A DNA stretch of 16,599 bases, from contig OUQQ01000472.1 of the NCBI GenBank assembly GCA_900404475.1, positions 1 through 16,599 on the forward strand, given 5' to 3'. The notes below the pieces were generated by a model. The model was not told the origin of the DNA. It worked only from the letters and a program-made list of their open reading frames with translations, and did not search any database. Positions within the stretch are counted from its first letter, which is position 1, and every line of letters begins with the position of its first letter. Positions 1 through 8,847 of this stretch are shown in pieces. Source of the stretch: Spongospora subterranea. Lineage: Eukaryota; Endomyxa; Phytomyxea; Plasmodiophorida; Plasmodiophoridae. The translations under genes were made by a program, and so were the position numbers.

Positions 1-2
1 AG

Positions 3-719
3 GAGTCGTCGAATGTTCTTTCATCACCAGTTCATGAACTAGATCAACTAGAGATGTCGTCGTGTGCTCCTACCTCACCAGAACTTCCTCATCAAGAACA
101 AATTTTTGATGATCGATCACTCGTTATCCCTGACCCTGAACCCGATCAATATCAGCAACAGTCTGAATGTGATTCAATCTCATTATCATCTCAAAACGGT
201 ATGTCTTGATCTATCCAACCATCATTTTCCCTCAACAGTCATTTCCAGATTCTACCACTGCCCTACCGGCCCAGGAAAACCATCCAGTAAAGGTCGGTAC
301 CGTGTTTTAGCCCATTAGATTACTCGGGTTTGTTTTTTACCCAACTTCTTGATTTTCTCTTGTTATATTTCCCTAACCTGTATCTCCTCTTACATTGGGT
401 TTCGTAATTAGGATTCTATCATCTGTTTCCTTTTACGCCAAAAAGTTTTCAAATTTCCAAATCCCAGCAGCTTCTCGTTGTGTTCTGTATTTGCCTGATT
501 AGTTTTGACGCTATTTTCTAGAAGACCAAGTCCACATCGTGGTTTTGGCCCATCGTCCTCATCAACGTCTGCTCGTTTTCCCTCGTCGTCGTTGCGGCGT
601 TCACAATTCATTTCACGGTTCATCGTCCGGCATCGTCAAGTGTGTCGGCGAACTCGAGTACCACACATTACGGCGATGAGCACCAACATGACACCGATTT
701 TGTTGAATGTCGAACCTAG
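3..719 (+). CDS. Gene 1, 3' part of a type I membrane protein of the array family (5' end outside window)
   Basis: Three exons are visible: 3-198, 249-292 and 522-719 (145 residues to the TAG stop). Intron phases join correctly: GTATGT at 199 with CAG ending at 248 (phase 1), and GTCGGT at 293 with CTAG ending at 521 (phase 0). The first two exons encode hydrophilic, acidic, Pro/Gln/Ser-rich sequence. The last exon encodes a hydrophobic helix (WFWPIVLINVCSFSLVVVAAF) and a short tail containing THYGDEHQHD. Phase-0 entry, a helix close to the exon start and the H-x-x-[DE]-[EQ]-H-x-H-D tail match the last exons of genes 3 and 4, so I place it in the same family. It lacks the MKTTL..SKLVFA segment of the other two tails. 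The 229 nt intron could hide a further exon. Function unknown. Confidence 0.75.
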
Positions 720-1501
720 ACCAAGTGACCACCCGTAATGTTTCTTTGATAATACATTGACCAAAACGTTAACGCAAATCGATCACTCAGCGGTTGTCCC
801 AACTCGAACAAACTACACACATTGAACTTCTCCAACATATTTTGGTTTTCTGTGTCCTTCGTCTCATCAGGACTGCGTTTGACAAATATCACCAAAAACA
901 AGTCGTTGGTGTTTGCGCGCAATCGGGACAGCGTTGTTCAACGTCATCTTGAGCTGCAATCCATTATGGATTAGTTTCGCGACGAACACATTGTGTTTGT
1001 CTTCTATTGAGCGATTGGGCGAATCTTGCAAACCAGTGGTGGCGGGGTTTCGACTTTTTACCTATGTTCATATCGTGTCGGACAGATATGTGTACCACTC
1101 GAATGGACATTGATAGCGAAATATGGAACACAGAGCTCGGTAATCTCTGCTGATAATTAGTGCATCATTTGAATCCATGCACGTCTGAACCAATTTTGAC
1201 CTATTTCATTGAGAATATTGAATGAGGCCGAATATCATTCTGATCATTGGGATATGATCATCAATGGGCGCCTTCTTCCATCAATATTGATCAACAAGAG
1301 GTCTGTGCTGTTCGGCGATCGCTCGACTGCTGTATAATCTACGGGCAATGGCGCACGGCCCTGCTCAATTTTGAAATCAGTCGATACCGCAAAAGCGTTT
1401 TGGTTGAAAAACTAATAGGGAAAGGACTCATCTGTCTCGATCGCGTCAGGGATAAATGAGTATCACATAGTCGTGGAACTGGCCAGTCCACGAAAACTGG
1501 C

Positions 1502-1607
1502 GATGCGTGAGGTAATGGGCGAGAGGTCCCGGGGAGGACTCGTATCCAACACTTGCTGCTGTGCTACACAAGCCGCCTCTTGCGGTGTCGATTCAGATCG
1601 GTTGCTC
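1502..1607 (-). repeat. Inverted decayed copy of the 1899-2014 fragment
   Basis: Read on the minus strand, this stretch matches 1899-2014 at roughly 85 per cent by eye, including the identical core GTAGCACAGCAGCAAGTGT. Relative to the plus copy it lacks about 14 nt (around GTCGACACCACTCT), which is not a multiple of three, so the reading frame is broken here. Confidence 0.8.
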
Positions 1608-1757
1608 TAAAGGTCGAGAAAGGTGAGATAGGACTCGTGTACTCCATGATGATGACAAACCCACTGTCACCCACGATTTTGCCCGTCTAAGCCCAGGCTC
1701 CTTTCCACCAAATACTCCTCGCTGGTAGTTTGGGCGGGAGTGTTGAGCCTAGTAGTG

Positions 1758-1783
1758 AGGCGACCTTCCAGCGAGGGTCGCCT
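1758..1783. repeat. Small perfect hairpin in the spacer
   Basis: AGGCGACC (1758-1765) and GGTCGCCT (1776-1783) form an 8 bp perfect stem with a 10 nt loop. It lies between the two inverted fragment copies. No function can be assigned. Confidence 0.5.
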
Positions 1784-1891
1784 GGCTGTTGGCTAGCAGG
1801 CGTGACACCATCCTATCTTCCTATTTCAATAATATTGATAAAACTCACGAGTATTTCGACAATGTATGTAGTAAACTCCTGAAGAAATGAT

Positions 1892-2089
1892 ATGGCTGGC
1901 GCAACACGATCTAGATCGACACCGCGAGAGGCGACGTCTGTAGCACAGCAGCAAGTGTCAAGTACGAGTCCTCCTCAAGACCTGTCGACACCACTCTCTC
2001 GCCCATCACCTCAAATTGGAAATATGAAGTTTTCTGAATCCTCACAAAATGTTTTCAATAGCATGCGATTGGAGATTGTCATTACGTAA
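1892..2089 (+). pseudogene. Coding-like fragment, Ser/Thr/Pro-rich, duplicated in inverted orientation
   Basis: An ATG at 1892 opens 65 codons of Ser/Thr/Pro/Gln-rich sequence (starting MAGATRSRSTPREATSVAQ). A GTAAGT donor-like site at 2085-2090 lies just before the stop. Residues 3-40 are also encoded in the inverted copy at 1502-1607, where the frame is broken. Changes between the copies partly respect codons, which suggests that an ancestor was coding. I do not recognise the protein. The N-terminal exon of an unrelated gene caught in a duplication is possible. No convincing downstream exon was found. Confidence 0.4.
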
Positions 2090-2819
2090 GTTTTATTGAT
2101 CAATGCGATGAAAAGAATGGCGACACATTGAGATCCGTCTGGGAGAATCTGGGCGAATTTTGAGTTGGCTAGCGCAAACGTTAAAACAGGCGAAGGCCTA
2201 AGTTATCACGCCATTCAAACGCTTGAGGGTGGGACTTTCGCCTTTTTTGTCTGGTTCAACCATTGCGCTGGTTGGCAGCTCTTGATCGTGCTCTTTGCGC
2301 TTGGGCATATGATAATTCCAAGCAATCAACAGATATCGGGATTGAGCTTCCGGCCCCAGACATTTGATCGCGAGTAGAACCTCAAATTTCTCAAACGCGG
2401 ATTACATCGAACCTGGAACAACAAACAACGAAGGATTTGCAACGAATTTGTTATCCGGATAAGTTGAAAGCGCCCGAGGGTTGACCGTGTAGGAATGTTT
2501 GTGTGAGAGAAAAATGGAGAGGCGAACACCTCTATGACGCCAGTATAGGCTGCACCATTAAAAATTCCATGATTCTGATCTTCAACAGCGTCATCGTCAA
2601 AGCAACCGCTAAGAAATCACGATTTCTCATCAGTTTGTATCCCGAGATATTACCCGCCAGACGAAAACACGTGATTGTGAATAAGATGTCGAAAACGTCG
2701 CCCATTGGGTAGGTTTCTTCCCGAATCCATGGGTTACCGGTAACCTTTGCCGGAACATGTTGGCTCCGGTGGCCGGCACACCGCAAAGGCCATTTCATGC
2801 GAGTCCGAGAGGGAGTTTT

Positions 2820-3002
2820 AGGAGGTTACTCTTATAGTCACTTACGTGATCTGACAGTGAGCAGTGAGCACCTGTGGGGGTGGTGCGTCAGTCAGTGACG
2901 CACAGGGTCGTAACGATATTTATTACTGGCACAGGCGACATGGCGGCGAACCCCTCCACCGTCCACGTCATTTAGGTTATCGTCTGTTTGTGCAGTTCGA
3001 TC
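2820..3002 (+). promoter_or_regulatory. Probable promoter/5' region of gene 2 with a perfect CRE-like inverted repeat
   Basis: GTGCGTCA (2883-2890) and TGACGCAC (2896-2903) are perfect inverted arms around GTCAG. The arms contain the CGTCA/TGACG core typical of bZIP/CREB sites. A nearby CTTACGTGA adds a related element. A 12-codon upstream ORF (2940-2975, ATGGCGGCG to TAG) precedes the gene 2 start. That this is a promoter is inferred from position. Confidence 0.4.
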
Positions 3003-4401
3003 ATGCTGTCGTGGAATCGTGTGCTGATCGTTGTCGTTGTGCTCACGTACGCTGTTGATGGTGGCCTTGTAAAAGTACAAAGCGACGCCGCCAAGTATGT
3101 CAAGGTGCGTTCACAGTTTGCTGTTTTTACCCCAGCTTGGGAGGTGCCTGAAACCGGTTTCGATTACTAACCAATCAAATTGCTATCGCCATATGGACAA
3201 ACTCTGTTTCCTACAACTGATATAATGCCGATTCAGCAATCAGCGAAAAGGGTCTTGAATCCAACTGTCGTCAAAGTGTGCATTTATTCCAAGAACAAGG
3301 ACTTACTTTTTGACGTTGGCCAAACGGTACGCTGTGTTCAAGCAATACACTTTCCATCCTCTACGTATACTAACCATATTGCCTGCAGCGGTATCATCTT
3401 CGTCTCGCCGAGCGTGCCAACGACGATTTGGGGTTGTCAGATCTCTCGTCGCAGGGTAAATATTCACAATATGCGTTTGGTTTCTGTGAATTTAAATGAT
3501 TTCATGCAGAACCAGGTTCGACTGATAACCGTATAGATTGCAAGTTTGTGCTGTCATTCACTGACAATAAGCAAATGCACCTGGTTCAGGGCGATAATGT
3601 AGGAATCATAGTGCAATATCGTTGATTATCGCTGAATGCATTTGTCAGGTTGTTCCCATTGCTTGCCAAGTTGACGGCGGCGACTTTCAGTGCACTGGCG
3701 TCGGGCCCGTGTCCGATTCGCTGTATACGCCGATAGCCAACGCTGTGAGAACCAAACTTATTCAACAGAATTTGTTGGTCGACACTATCAATAACGCTGT
3801 TTTCAAGAGCAACATGCACTCAGCAGACGGGCAAGCCTTGAAACAATGTAATTTTAATCTCTCTCCAACATGAAATGTTGTGCCATCGGTTGTCAAAATA
3901 ACCACACGCGGTATTTTTTTTTCAACTTCTGAAGTATTGTTCTGATATTTAGGTTTGCATATCGGTTTTCGATATCAACTTTCACATGTTTTGTTTTCAT
4001 TTTACTCTCAGCGTGACCTTTTTCGAAAGAGTGTTCGTGATTGTGTCTGTCTCTAATGCCATATTGCAGATATAGATGATTGTGAACGCCACGATAACCA
4101 GTTGAACCAGTCAGACGCCGGATTCGCCAACTTCGTCCCAGATGAACAGGTCCCTAATTCTACTTTTGGGGACACACTCGTGGAACAAGGCGAAGACGCA
4201 CTTTCGACCTTGCCATTAGGATCAGCTCTATCGTCGAACGATGAGTGGGAATATATTGATGCCGCCGAACAAAATCAAACTCTCGTGGAACAAGGCGAAG
4301 ACTCACTTTCGGCCGTGCGATTAGGATTACCCTTAACATCGCACATTGAGTGGGAATTTATTGAGGCCGCCGAACAAAATCAAAGTTCCCAAGACGAATA
4401 A
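3003..4401 (+). CDS. Gene 2, predicted secreted member of the array family with C-terminal tandem repeat
   Basis: Model of six exons: 3003-3104, 3237-3326, 3389-3455, 3510-3598, 3649-3847, 4070-4401 (292 residues). All junctions keep frame (phases 0,0,1,0,1). The start MLSWNRVLIVVVVLTYAVDGG is a clear signal peptide paralogous to those of genes 3 and 4. Exons 2-5 align with the same exons of gene 3: exon 3 is 67 nt in both (RYHLRLAER versus AYVLILKDS), and exon 4 shares DNK..(M)xLV. The last exon carries two 35-residue repeats (218-252, 253-287) and ends in SSQDE. An N-S-T sequon lies at residue 212. Unlike genes 1, 3 and 4, no transmembrane exon is visible before the poly(A) signals at 4851-4860, so the product is probably secreted. 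A later in-frame piece at 4583-4680 might belong to another splice form. Function unknown. Confidence 0.75.
4174..4383 (+). repeat. Two 105 bp in-frame direct repeats in gene 2
   Basis: Copy 1 is 4174-4278 and copy 2 is 4279-4383, directly adjacent. Each encodes 35 residues starting TLVEQGED and ending AAEQNQ; 24 of 35 residues are identical. Conserved residues include the E-W-E-[YF]-I core. Differences are dispersed, so the duplication is not very recent. Confidence 0.95.
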
Positions 4402-4582
4402 TTAAGTCATCTACAAAGAGTACAACATTGAACTTTCGTTTTTTTTTTTCAACATCGACGATCACTTTAACGCATATTTGAAAATACACAGATGTGAGCT
4501 GGCCCTATGATTCTGCAATGCCTAATTTTGGCCCGAATCATCTGTTTGATGTTTTGAAATTGACAGTTGTGTGAAATTTCAG

Positions 4583-4680
4583 CACTTGGTCTCGACGCAG
4601 CTGAATATTCAAAAGATGGCAATACACGCTTAGCCAAGTCTCTTCGATTAGACGAACCACCACACGGGCGTCCTATCTGA
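4583..4680 (+). other. Possible alternative or relic 3' exon of gene 2
   Basis: After a good acceptor (AAATTTCAG ending at 4582), a 31-codon open stretch runs to TGA (begins LGLDAAEYSKDG). Its LDAAEYSK resembles the IDAAEQNQ end of the gene 2 repeat, so it may be a third, degenerate repeat exon. I found no strong donor in the 4070-4401 exon that joins it in frame, so it stays a candidate only. Confidence 0.25.
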
Positions 4681-4850
4681 GACACAATATGACAAACCCT
4701 GCCAGGACATCTTTTGATATCTGTTGTTGTATTTATGTACTAGGTGTTAAGAGTGCTTTGACTTGTCTGAATTTATGTAAAAACAAAGTCGGTAATTTCA
4801 GCATTCCTGTCGTGTATTAATATATAAAAAATCTGTTTAGAGTTTTTGAG

Positions 4851-4860
4851 AATAAATAAA
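4851..4860 (+). terminator. Poly(A) signals of gene 2
   Basis: Two overlapping AATAAA hexamers (4851-4856 and 4855-4860) lie 450 nt after the gene 2 stop. They mark the likely 3' end of the transcript. Confidence 0.65.
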
Positions 4861-4950
4861 GTCGTTAAAGCTATAAGCCTTTAATTGCTCGAAAGAATAA
4901 TCCATTAAAAAATCGCAGAAATAGTCTACAGAGACGAATCAACGCAAACG

Positions 4951-5034
4951 ATGATGAAAATTGCCGTCGATGCTCCGCCGCAATCTGTCTTCAAATTCTC
5001 AGATGAAGAAGTAGCACAGGGCGTTCAAGAGTAG
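4951..5034 (+). other. Short open frame, 27 codons, unrecognised
   Basis: ATGATGAAAATT opens a 27-residue frame (includes VFKFSDEEVAQG) ending in TAG at 5032. It has an acidic composition like the family's outer regions, but no donor follows it. It lies between the gene 2 poly(A) signals and the gene 3 promoter. It could be a relic exon or chance. Confidence 0.2.
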
Positions 5035-5207
5035 GCATAAGCTTCTCTTAATCGGAATTGTGTAGCGCCATTGCACGACGCGATGTTCCCAAAAAATGGC
5101 CACTGTAGGATTTTGATCAAGCGGGGGACGATCAGCGGCCGTCGACAGGGGCGGGTTCAATCGTGATCCAAATTGAGTCTACCAGTCGTCGACAGTTGTC
5201 GATGAGG

Positions 5208-5375
5208 ACGGTAACGTTGCCCAGTCCACAGTGCGGCCAGCACGGTATGCGGGTACGGTACACTAAGCTACACACACCACGTTTTGCAATGGCACTTGGG
5301 GACCGTTACCGTACCTGGCGCGTTTCGCTCACGTTACATTCCGGGCACCTGGCTAACTGGGGGTGACGTGCCAAC
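5208..5375 (+). promoter_or_regulatory. Probable upstream regulatory region of gene 3
   Basis: ACGGTAACG (5208-5216) and CGTTACCGT (5304-5312) are perfect 9 bp inverted arms. GTGACG follows at 5363-5368, the same core found upstream of genes 2 and 4. The region is more GC-rich than its surroundings and ends about 85 nt before the gene 3 ATG. The role is inferred from position. Confidence 0.35.
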
Positions 5376-5459
5376 CACAGTTACGGACCCCAATGACAGA
5401 CGACGGCGGGAACCTCGACCAATTGTGATCACCTCATTACATATTTGTGTTTTATCGTC

Positions 5460-7645
5460 ATGTTGGGCTGGCGACCAATCGCCATCGCCGCTGTCCTTCT
5501 CGTTCTCGCTGTAGTTTCCAATGGCGGGAGAATTCCAATTAGAAAATCCGGGGTATGTTCATATTCGACTTGTCGGTTGTTTCTTGTCCATGACAAGCCA
5601 ATTCTTTTTCCCCAAAATCTCTTTGACCACCGAATTTGTTTTCTGTGTGATCGACGGAGAAATCTCTGTCCAAGTTATTCTTCACGCAAACTAAATTGGT
5701 TCATCAAACAACGTTGAACTCTTCAGTAATCACGAGTTGGGAAAATTTGGTTTCTAGTTCAATGCTGCCGCCCTTAGTTCGTCAGCAATTGATATCAATT
5801 TTGCAGTCTCACCGATCCAGGAAGGTCATTTCATCGACACGTACTGAAAGGCTGGTCAAGCTTTCTTCGGACGGTGTGGTCAACAAGATCCAGCTGGACC
5901 GTCAAGTACGCTGTGGTCGTGTCGCACGCGTTCACAATATTGCATTGATCCATGTTTTGTGTCTTCAGGCTTATGTTTTGATTCTCAAAGACTCAACCCG
6001 CAAACTTGAAGGTATTCCGAAGTTGTTGGCACAAGGTAGGAAGAACATCACTGTGCTGTTAATGGGGATTTTGAGATCACTAATCTTTTTACAGAACTCG
6101 GTTCAAAAGTTGGCACTTTCACTGCGGAAGAGATAACGGCAAAGTTGATATATCCTGACAATAAGAAAATTATGCTGGTGACTGAGAATTGCGTAAGGAG
6201 CAATCACTTCAATGGACATCAATCAGTTGTTAATATGTCTCGTCAGATGATTCCAGTTTATTTTACAGCCGATCAATGCAGTGAGGTCTCGGATGCAGAA
6301 TATCCAACGATATGTGTTCCGAATCAACCACACGCTCTTCCTGAAGCATCTACTTCTGATTCCGCAATCATGTCGGGTGATACCACTAAAAACCTCGAGA
6401 TCTCCACTCAACCGGATACCGAAGTGGTTTCGACGCCTACCTTCATCTCAGACCCATATCTTATTGAGCCCAAAGCGGTGGCAGAGGAAGGCTCCACCTT
6501 GGCCCAAGAGAAGCAGACGCCAGATGGTCTTGAGTTGGCATCTGACGTCGCCACAGTGGCCTTGAACAATCTCGTGGCTACCAACAAGCAGACCACGCCT
6601 TCTGCCAGATCTTCTCGAAAGCGACAGCGAAACAAAAAAATGACAGAGAAAGTCGCGTCTAGTTTGTCTGGTCGTAGCATTGAGCCATCCTCAAGTTCTA
6701 CCACCCGCACAATCGACAACAAGTTTCTCCCCGGTACTTGAATGTATTCCATATTTTGCATCTGATTTCAACTTTTCGATTCTTTGTTTGTCGCATCAAT
6801 GTTCACAAAAGTACTGATTTCTGACCCGATCTTTTTTGCAGGTTCACGATGTGTTAGAAAATTCTTTTCAGCTAAGGTTGTTCCAGAGGTTCAGAACTTG
6901 AGGGAGAATCAGAACGGGTACCGAATTGCTGGCGATACGGCGGTACCCAGTTCGGTTGAGTGTTCTGCTGTCGTGCAAGCCATTGAACGTGATGAGTTGG
7001 AGAATCAACAACCGATTTTCGCCGCCTCAGAGCCCGAGTATGTGGCGGCCACGGCATCTGCCCAGTCCAATGAACTCTCAGTCGAAGGTAACTCCATTGT
7101 CATCTTTTCAAAATGTTTCCGATCAACGTCATCTCAGCAATTGCCGATGCTGCTCCATCACAGATTCTTGAGCTGGAACCACAACAACTCAATTCTTCTG
7201 CTGATGCGACAAATCGATCGACTCACGAGGTACATTGGCCGGTTCCCAAATCACAATCGTGACGATTGATGTTCAATTATTCAATTCAATGCTTGTTATG
7301 AGTTGTCAAAAGAATCAGATTGATTTTGTTTGTTTGATTCGGCCTCATATAATCTGATACGCTGTTCGTGTTTGTTTTTAGGAGTATGCGACCAAGGCAT
7401 TGTTTGGAACACCATGGTGGGTGTATGCACTCGGTGCCGTTGGATTAGCTGGATTTCTGGCCGTCTTCAGCACCATGATCATCTTCAGTCGTCGGTATTC
7501 CAGGGCTACAATGATGAAAACCACGTTGAAAGGCTCGAAGCTAGTGTTCGCCAATCGTCTACAGACCGTTCATGGTGTCGATCAGCACATACACGACTCG
7601 ATCAATATGGATTCGGACGTGGACGTGCCCGAAACGTTTGCCTAA
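5460..7645 (+). CDS. Gene 3, type I membrane protein of the array family
   Basis: Eight exons: 5460-5552, 5807-5905, 5969-6035, 6095-6192, 6247-6733, 6842-7087, 7138-7229, 7382-7645 (481 residues, all phases consistent). Signal peptide 1-23 (MLGWRPIAIAAVLLVLAVVS, then Asn-Gly-Gly). Residues 32 to about 140 form the domain shared with gene 2, which has matching exon lengths and phases. Next comes a long, low-complexity Ser/Thr/Glu-rich stalk with a basic cluster at 240-250 (RSSRKRQRNKK). Sequons at N382 and N389 sit just outside the membrane helix (about 406-429, WWVYALGAVGLAGFLAVF). The cytoplasmic tail contains MKTTLKGSKLVFANR and HGVDQHIHDSINM, nearly identical in gene 4. The least certain boundary is the exon 2 acceptor (5806), chosen because it gives a match to gene 2 exon 2 and keeps phase 0. 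Ligand and function unknown; a receptor or surface antigen is the inference. Confidence 0.85.
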
Positions 7646-7670
7646 ATCTCGAAAACCGATGTGATTTCCA

Positions 7671-7676
7671 AATAAA
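7671..7676 (+). terminator. Poly(A) signal of gene 3
   Basis: AATAAA lies 26 nt downstream of the gene 3 stop codon, a very short 3' UTR. Confidence 0.65.
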
Positions 7677-7925
7677 CAGACTGTTTAAAATCTTCGCTAA
7701 ATTTGAGTTTTTGATTTCTTCACGAGTCAAAAAAGATCACTATGAAATATGAGGAGGGGTCGCCATTCCAGGAAAGGCTTCAGGTGGCCCATAGCCTTGC
7801 TCCATAGATCAACACGCGGATGATCGTGCTTGAGGCTGTTGATGACATTCAATTGGCGCTGCGGCTGGATGACGAACTGTGTCCCGAATCGATATGGGAG
7901 TTGATGGCGTCCGTGTGCCCGTTGA

Positions 7926-8324
7926 ACGACAGGTGATGGATCAGTCGGAACAGGGTCACGTTCTTCGGAACGGTTTAGACGGGGACATGTGGGATCTCGT
8001 CTCGCACCAATGGACCGAAGGAATTTCCCTTTATCTGTCGGCAGTGCAGCGTCGTCTGCCAATATGGACGTGTCGATCCTGTCTGTTCGCCAGATGGCCA
8101 TTCCCGTATATATCACATGCTCTCTCATAACAAGTATCGCAGCCATGAGTGAAACGGTTTTGGTGGGGCTGCTGGCACAAGCATCTGGGTTCGGTGGACG
8201 CGCGATGGCCAACGAGAACTGCTTCCAAGTCCTGAACGAGGTGATCTCTCAAGTTATCGCTACGGTATTGTCTCAGGCATTTCCTGGTGCATTGCTTCAG
8301 CGCTCAAACAGTTACCTGGTCTAG
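7926..8324 (+). pseudogene. Open frame of 132 codons, unrecognised, probably a relic
   Basis: The frame is open from 7926 to TAG at 8322 without an upstream ATG; later in-frame ATGs exist. The product starts Gly/Ser-rich and then has a hydrophobic, Ala/Ser-rich middle (IPVYITCSLITSIAAMSETV). It stops tail-to-tail with the minus-strand relic at 8321 (shared CTAG). No splice partner or homologue is recognised. Its length and composition are unusual for random sequence here, but coding status is unproven. Confidence 0.3.
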
Positions 8325-8760
8325 GGGATTTTATTGGTCCCAGGTGGCAAACTCAGTGTAAACGGTGGATTGAGATAGTTCAGTTGCGATGGGGATGGCA
8401 GATACCTGGGTCGGGTCCTGAGTCCTACGACGTCGGACGCCATTGTTACAATGTCCCATTTCGTGATCTTGTAGCGTGGCTTCCCGACTGTGTTGGTGCC
8501 AACATGGATTTGAGATTTCAGGTCGGTGGGGACGTCGTGTCCCAACGAGTCGCAAGGTCGTCTCTAGTCGTCCTTCAAATTGTATTCCAGCAACACGCCC
8601 CACTGCTGAGACGTGGTTTTGATCAGTTCCGCTGGCGAATATCATTATCGAACACTGCCAAATACTGGTTCGACCGGAGTGGGATAGTCAACTGGTGATG
8701 GATCGTAGTCAACAGGACAATCGAGGCGAACCGCTGGGGATCATGACGTGAATGACCGCA
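8321..8760 (-). pseudogene. Decayed coding fragment, copy A of an inverted pair
   Basis: On the minus strand, pieces in shifting frames match copy B: RHDPQRFAS, then VDYDPSPVDYPTPVEPV, then ELIKTTSQQW, then GRLETTL. Stops and at least one single-base indel separate them, so the gene is broken. Its 3' part is open for about 74 codons (includes YKITKWDIVTMASDVVGL) and ends at 8321. The protein family is not recognised. The core matches 9032-9259 in inverted orientation. Confidence 0.55.
8541..8749 (-). repeat. Inverted repeat arm A of the gene 3-gene 4 spacer
   Basis: This arm is divergent from 9032-9259, with a 22 bp perfect block: 8599-8620 is the exact reverse complement of 9173-9194. Similarity outside the block is about 70-75 per cent by eye, with small indels. 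Confidence 0.85.
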
Positions 8761-8847
8761 ACATGAACCTGGTGCCAGGAGGGGATATGAGGTCGGGTCA
8801 CCGCCGACCTAACAATCCGCTACTCCCCGCCTTCCACCAACTATTGA

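Larger units (their letters stand above)
720..3002. other. Spacer between genes 1 and 2
   Basis: No intact gene can be supported in these 2.3 kb. Open frames are short (below 90 codons), lack plausible splice continuity and resemble nothing I know. The identifiable content is an inverted pair of coding-like fragments (1502-1607 and 1899-2014), a small hairpin at 1758-1783, and the probable promoter of gene 2 at its right end. I see no AATAAA shortly after gene 1's stop. Confidence 0.6.

Noticed and set aside
1892..2089. N-terminal exon of a replication helicase (MCM-like)
   Set aside because: Only the Ser/Thr/Pro-rich composition is similar; no MCM motif or downstream exon is present.
2532..2798. 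Minus-strand 88-codon gene
   Set aside because: An open frame without splice signals, homology or composition bias; the overlapping plus-strand frame is equally open.
3848..4069. Extra exon inside the 222 nt gene 2 intron
   Set aside because: A phase-compatible stop-free stretch exists after 3952, but it is AT-rich and intron-like with no support from gene 3.
6193..6268. 76 nt intron alternative in gene 3 (acceptor at 6268)
   Set aside because: It shifts frame and breaks the alignment with gene 2 exon 5; the 54 nt intron ending at 6246 keeps both.
6408..6761. Minus-strand 117-codon open frame opposite gene 3 exon 5
   Set aside because: Antisense shadow; the plus frame continues correctly from the exons shared with gene 2.
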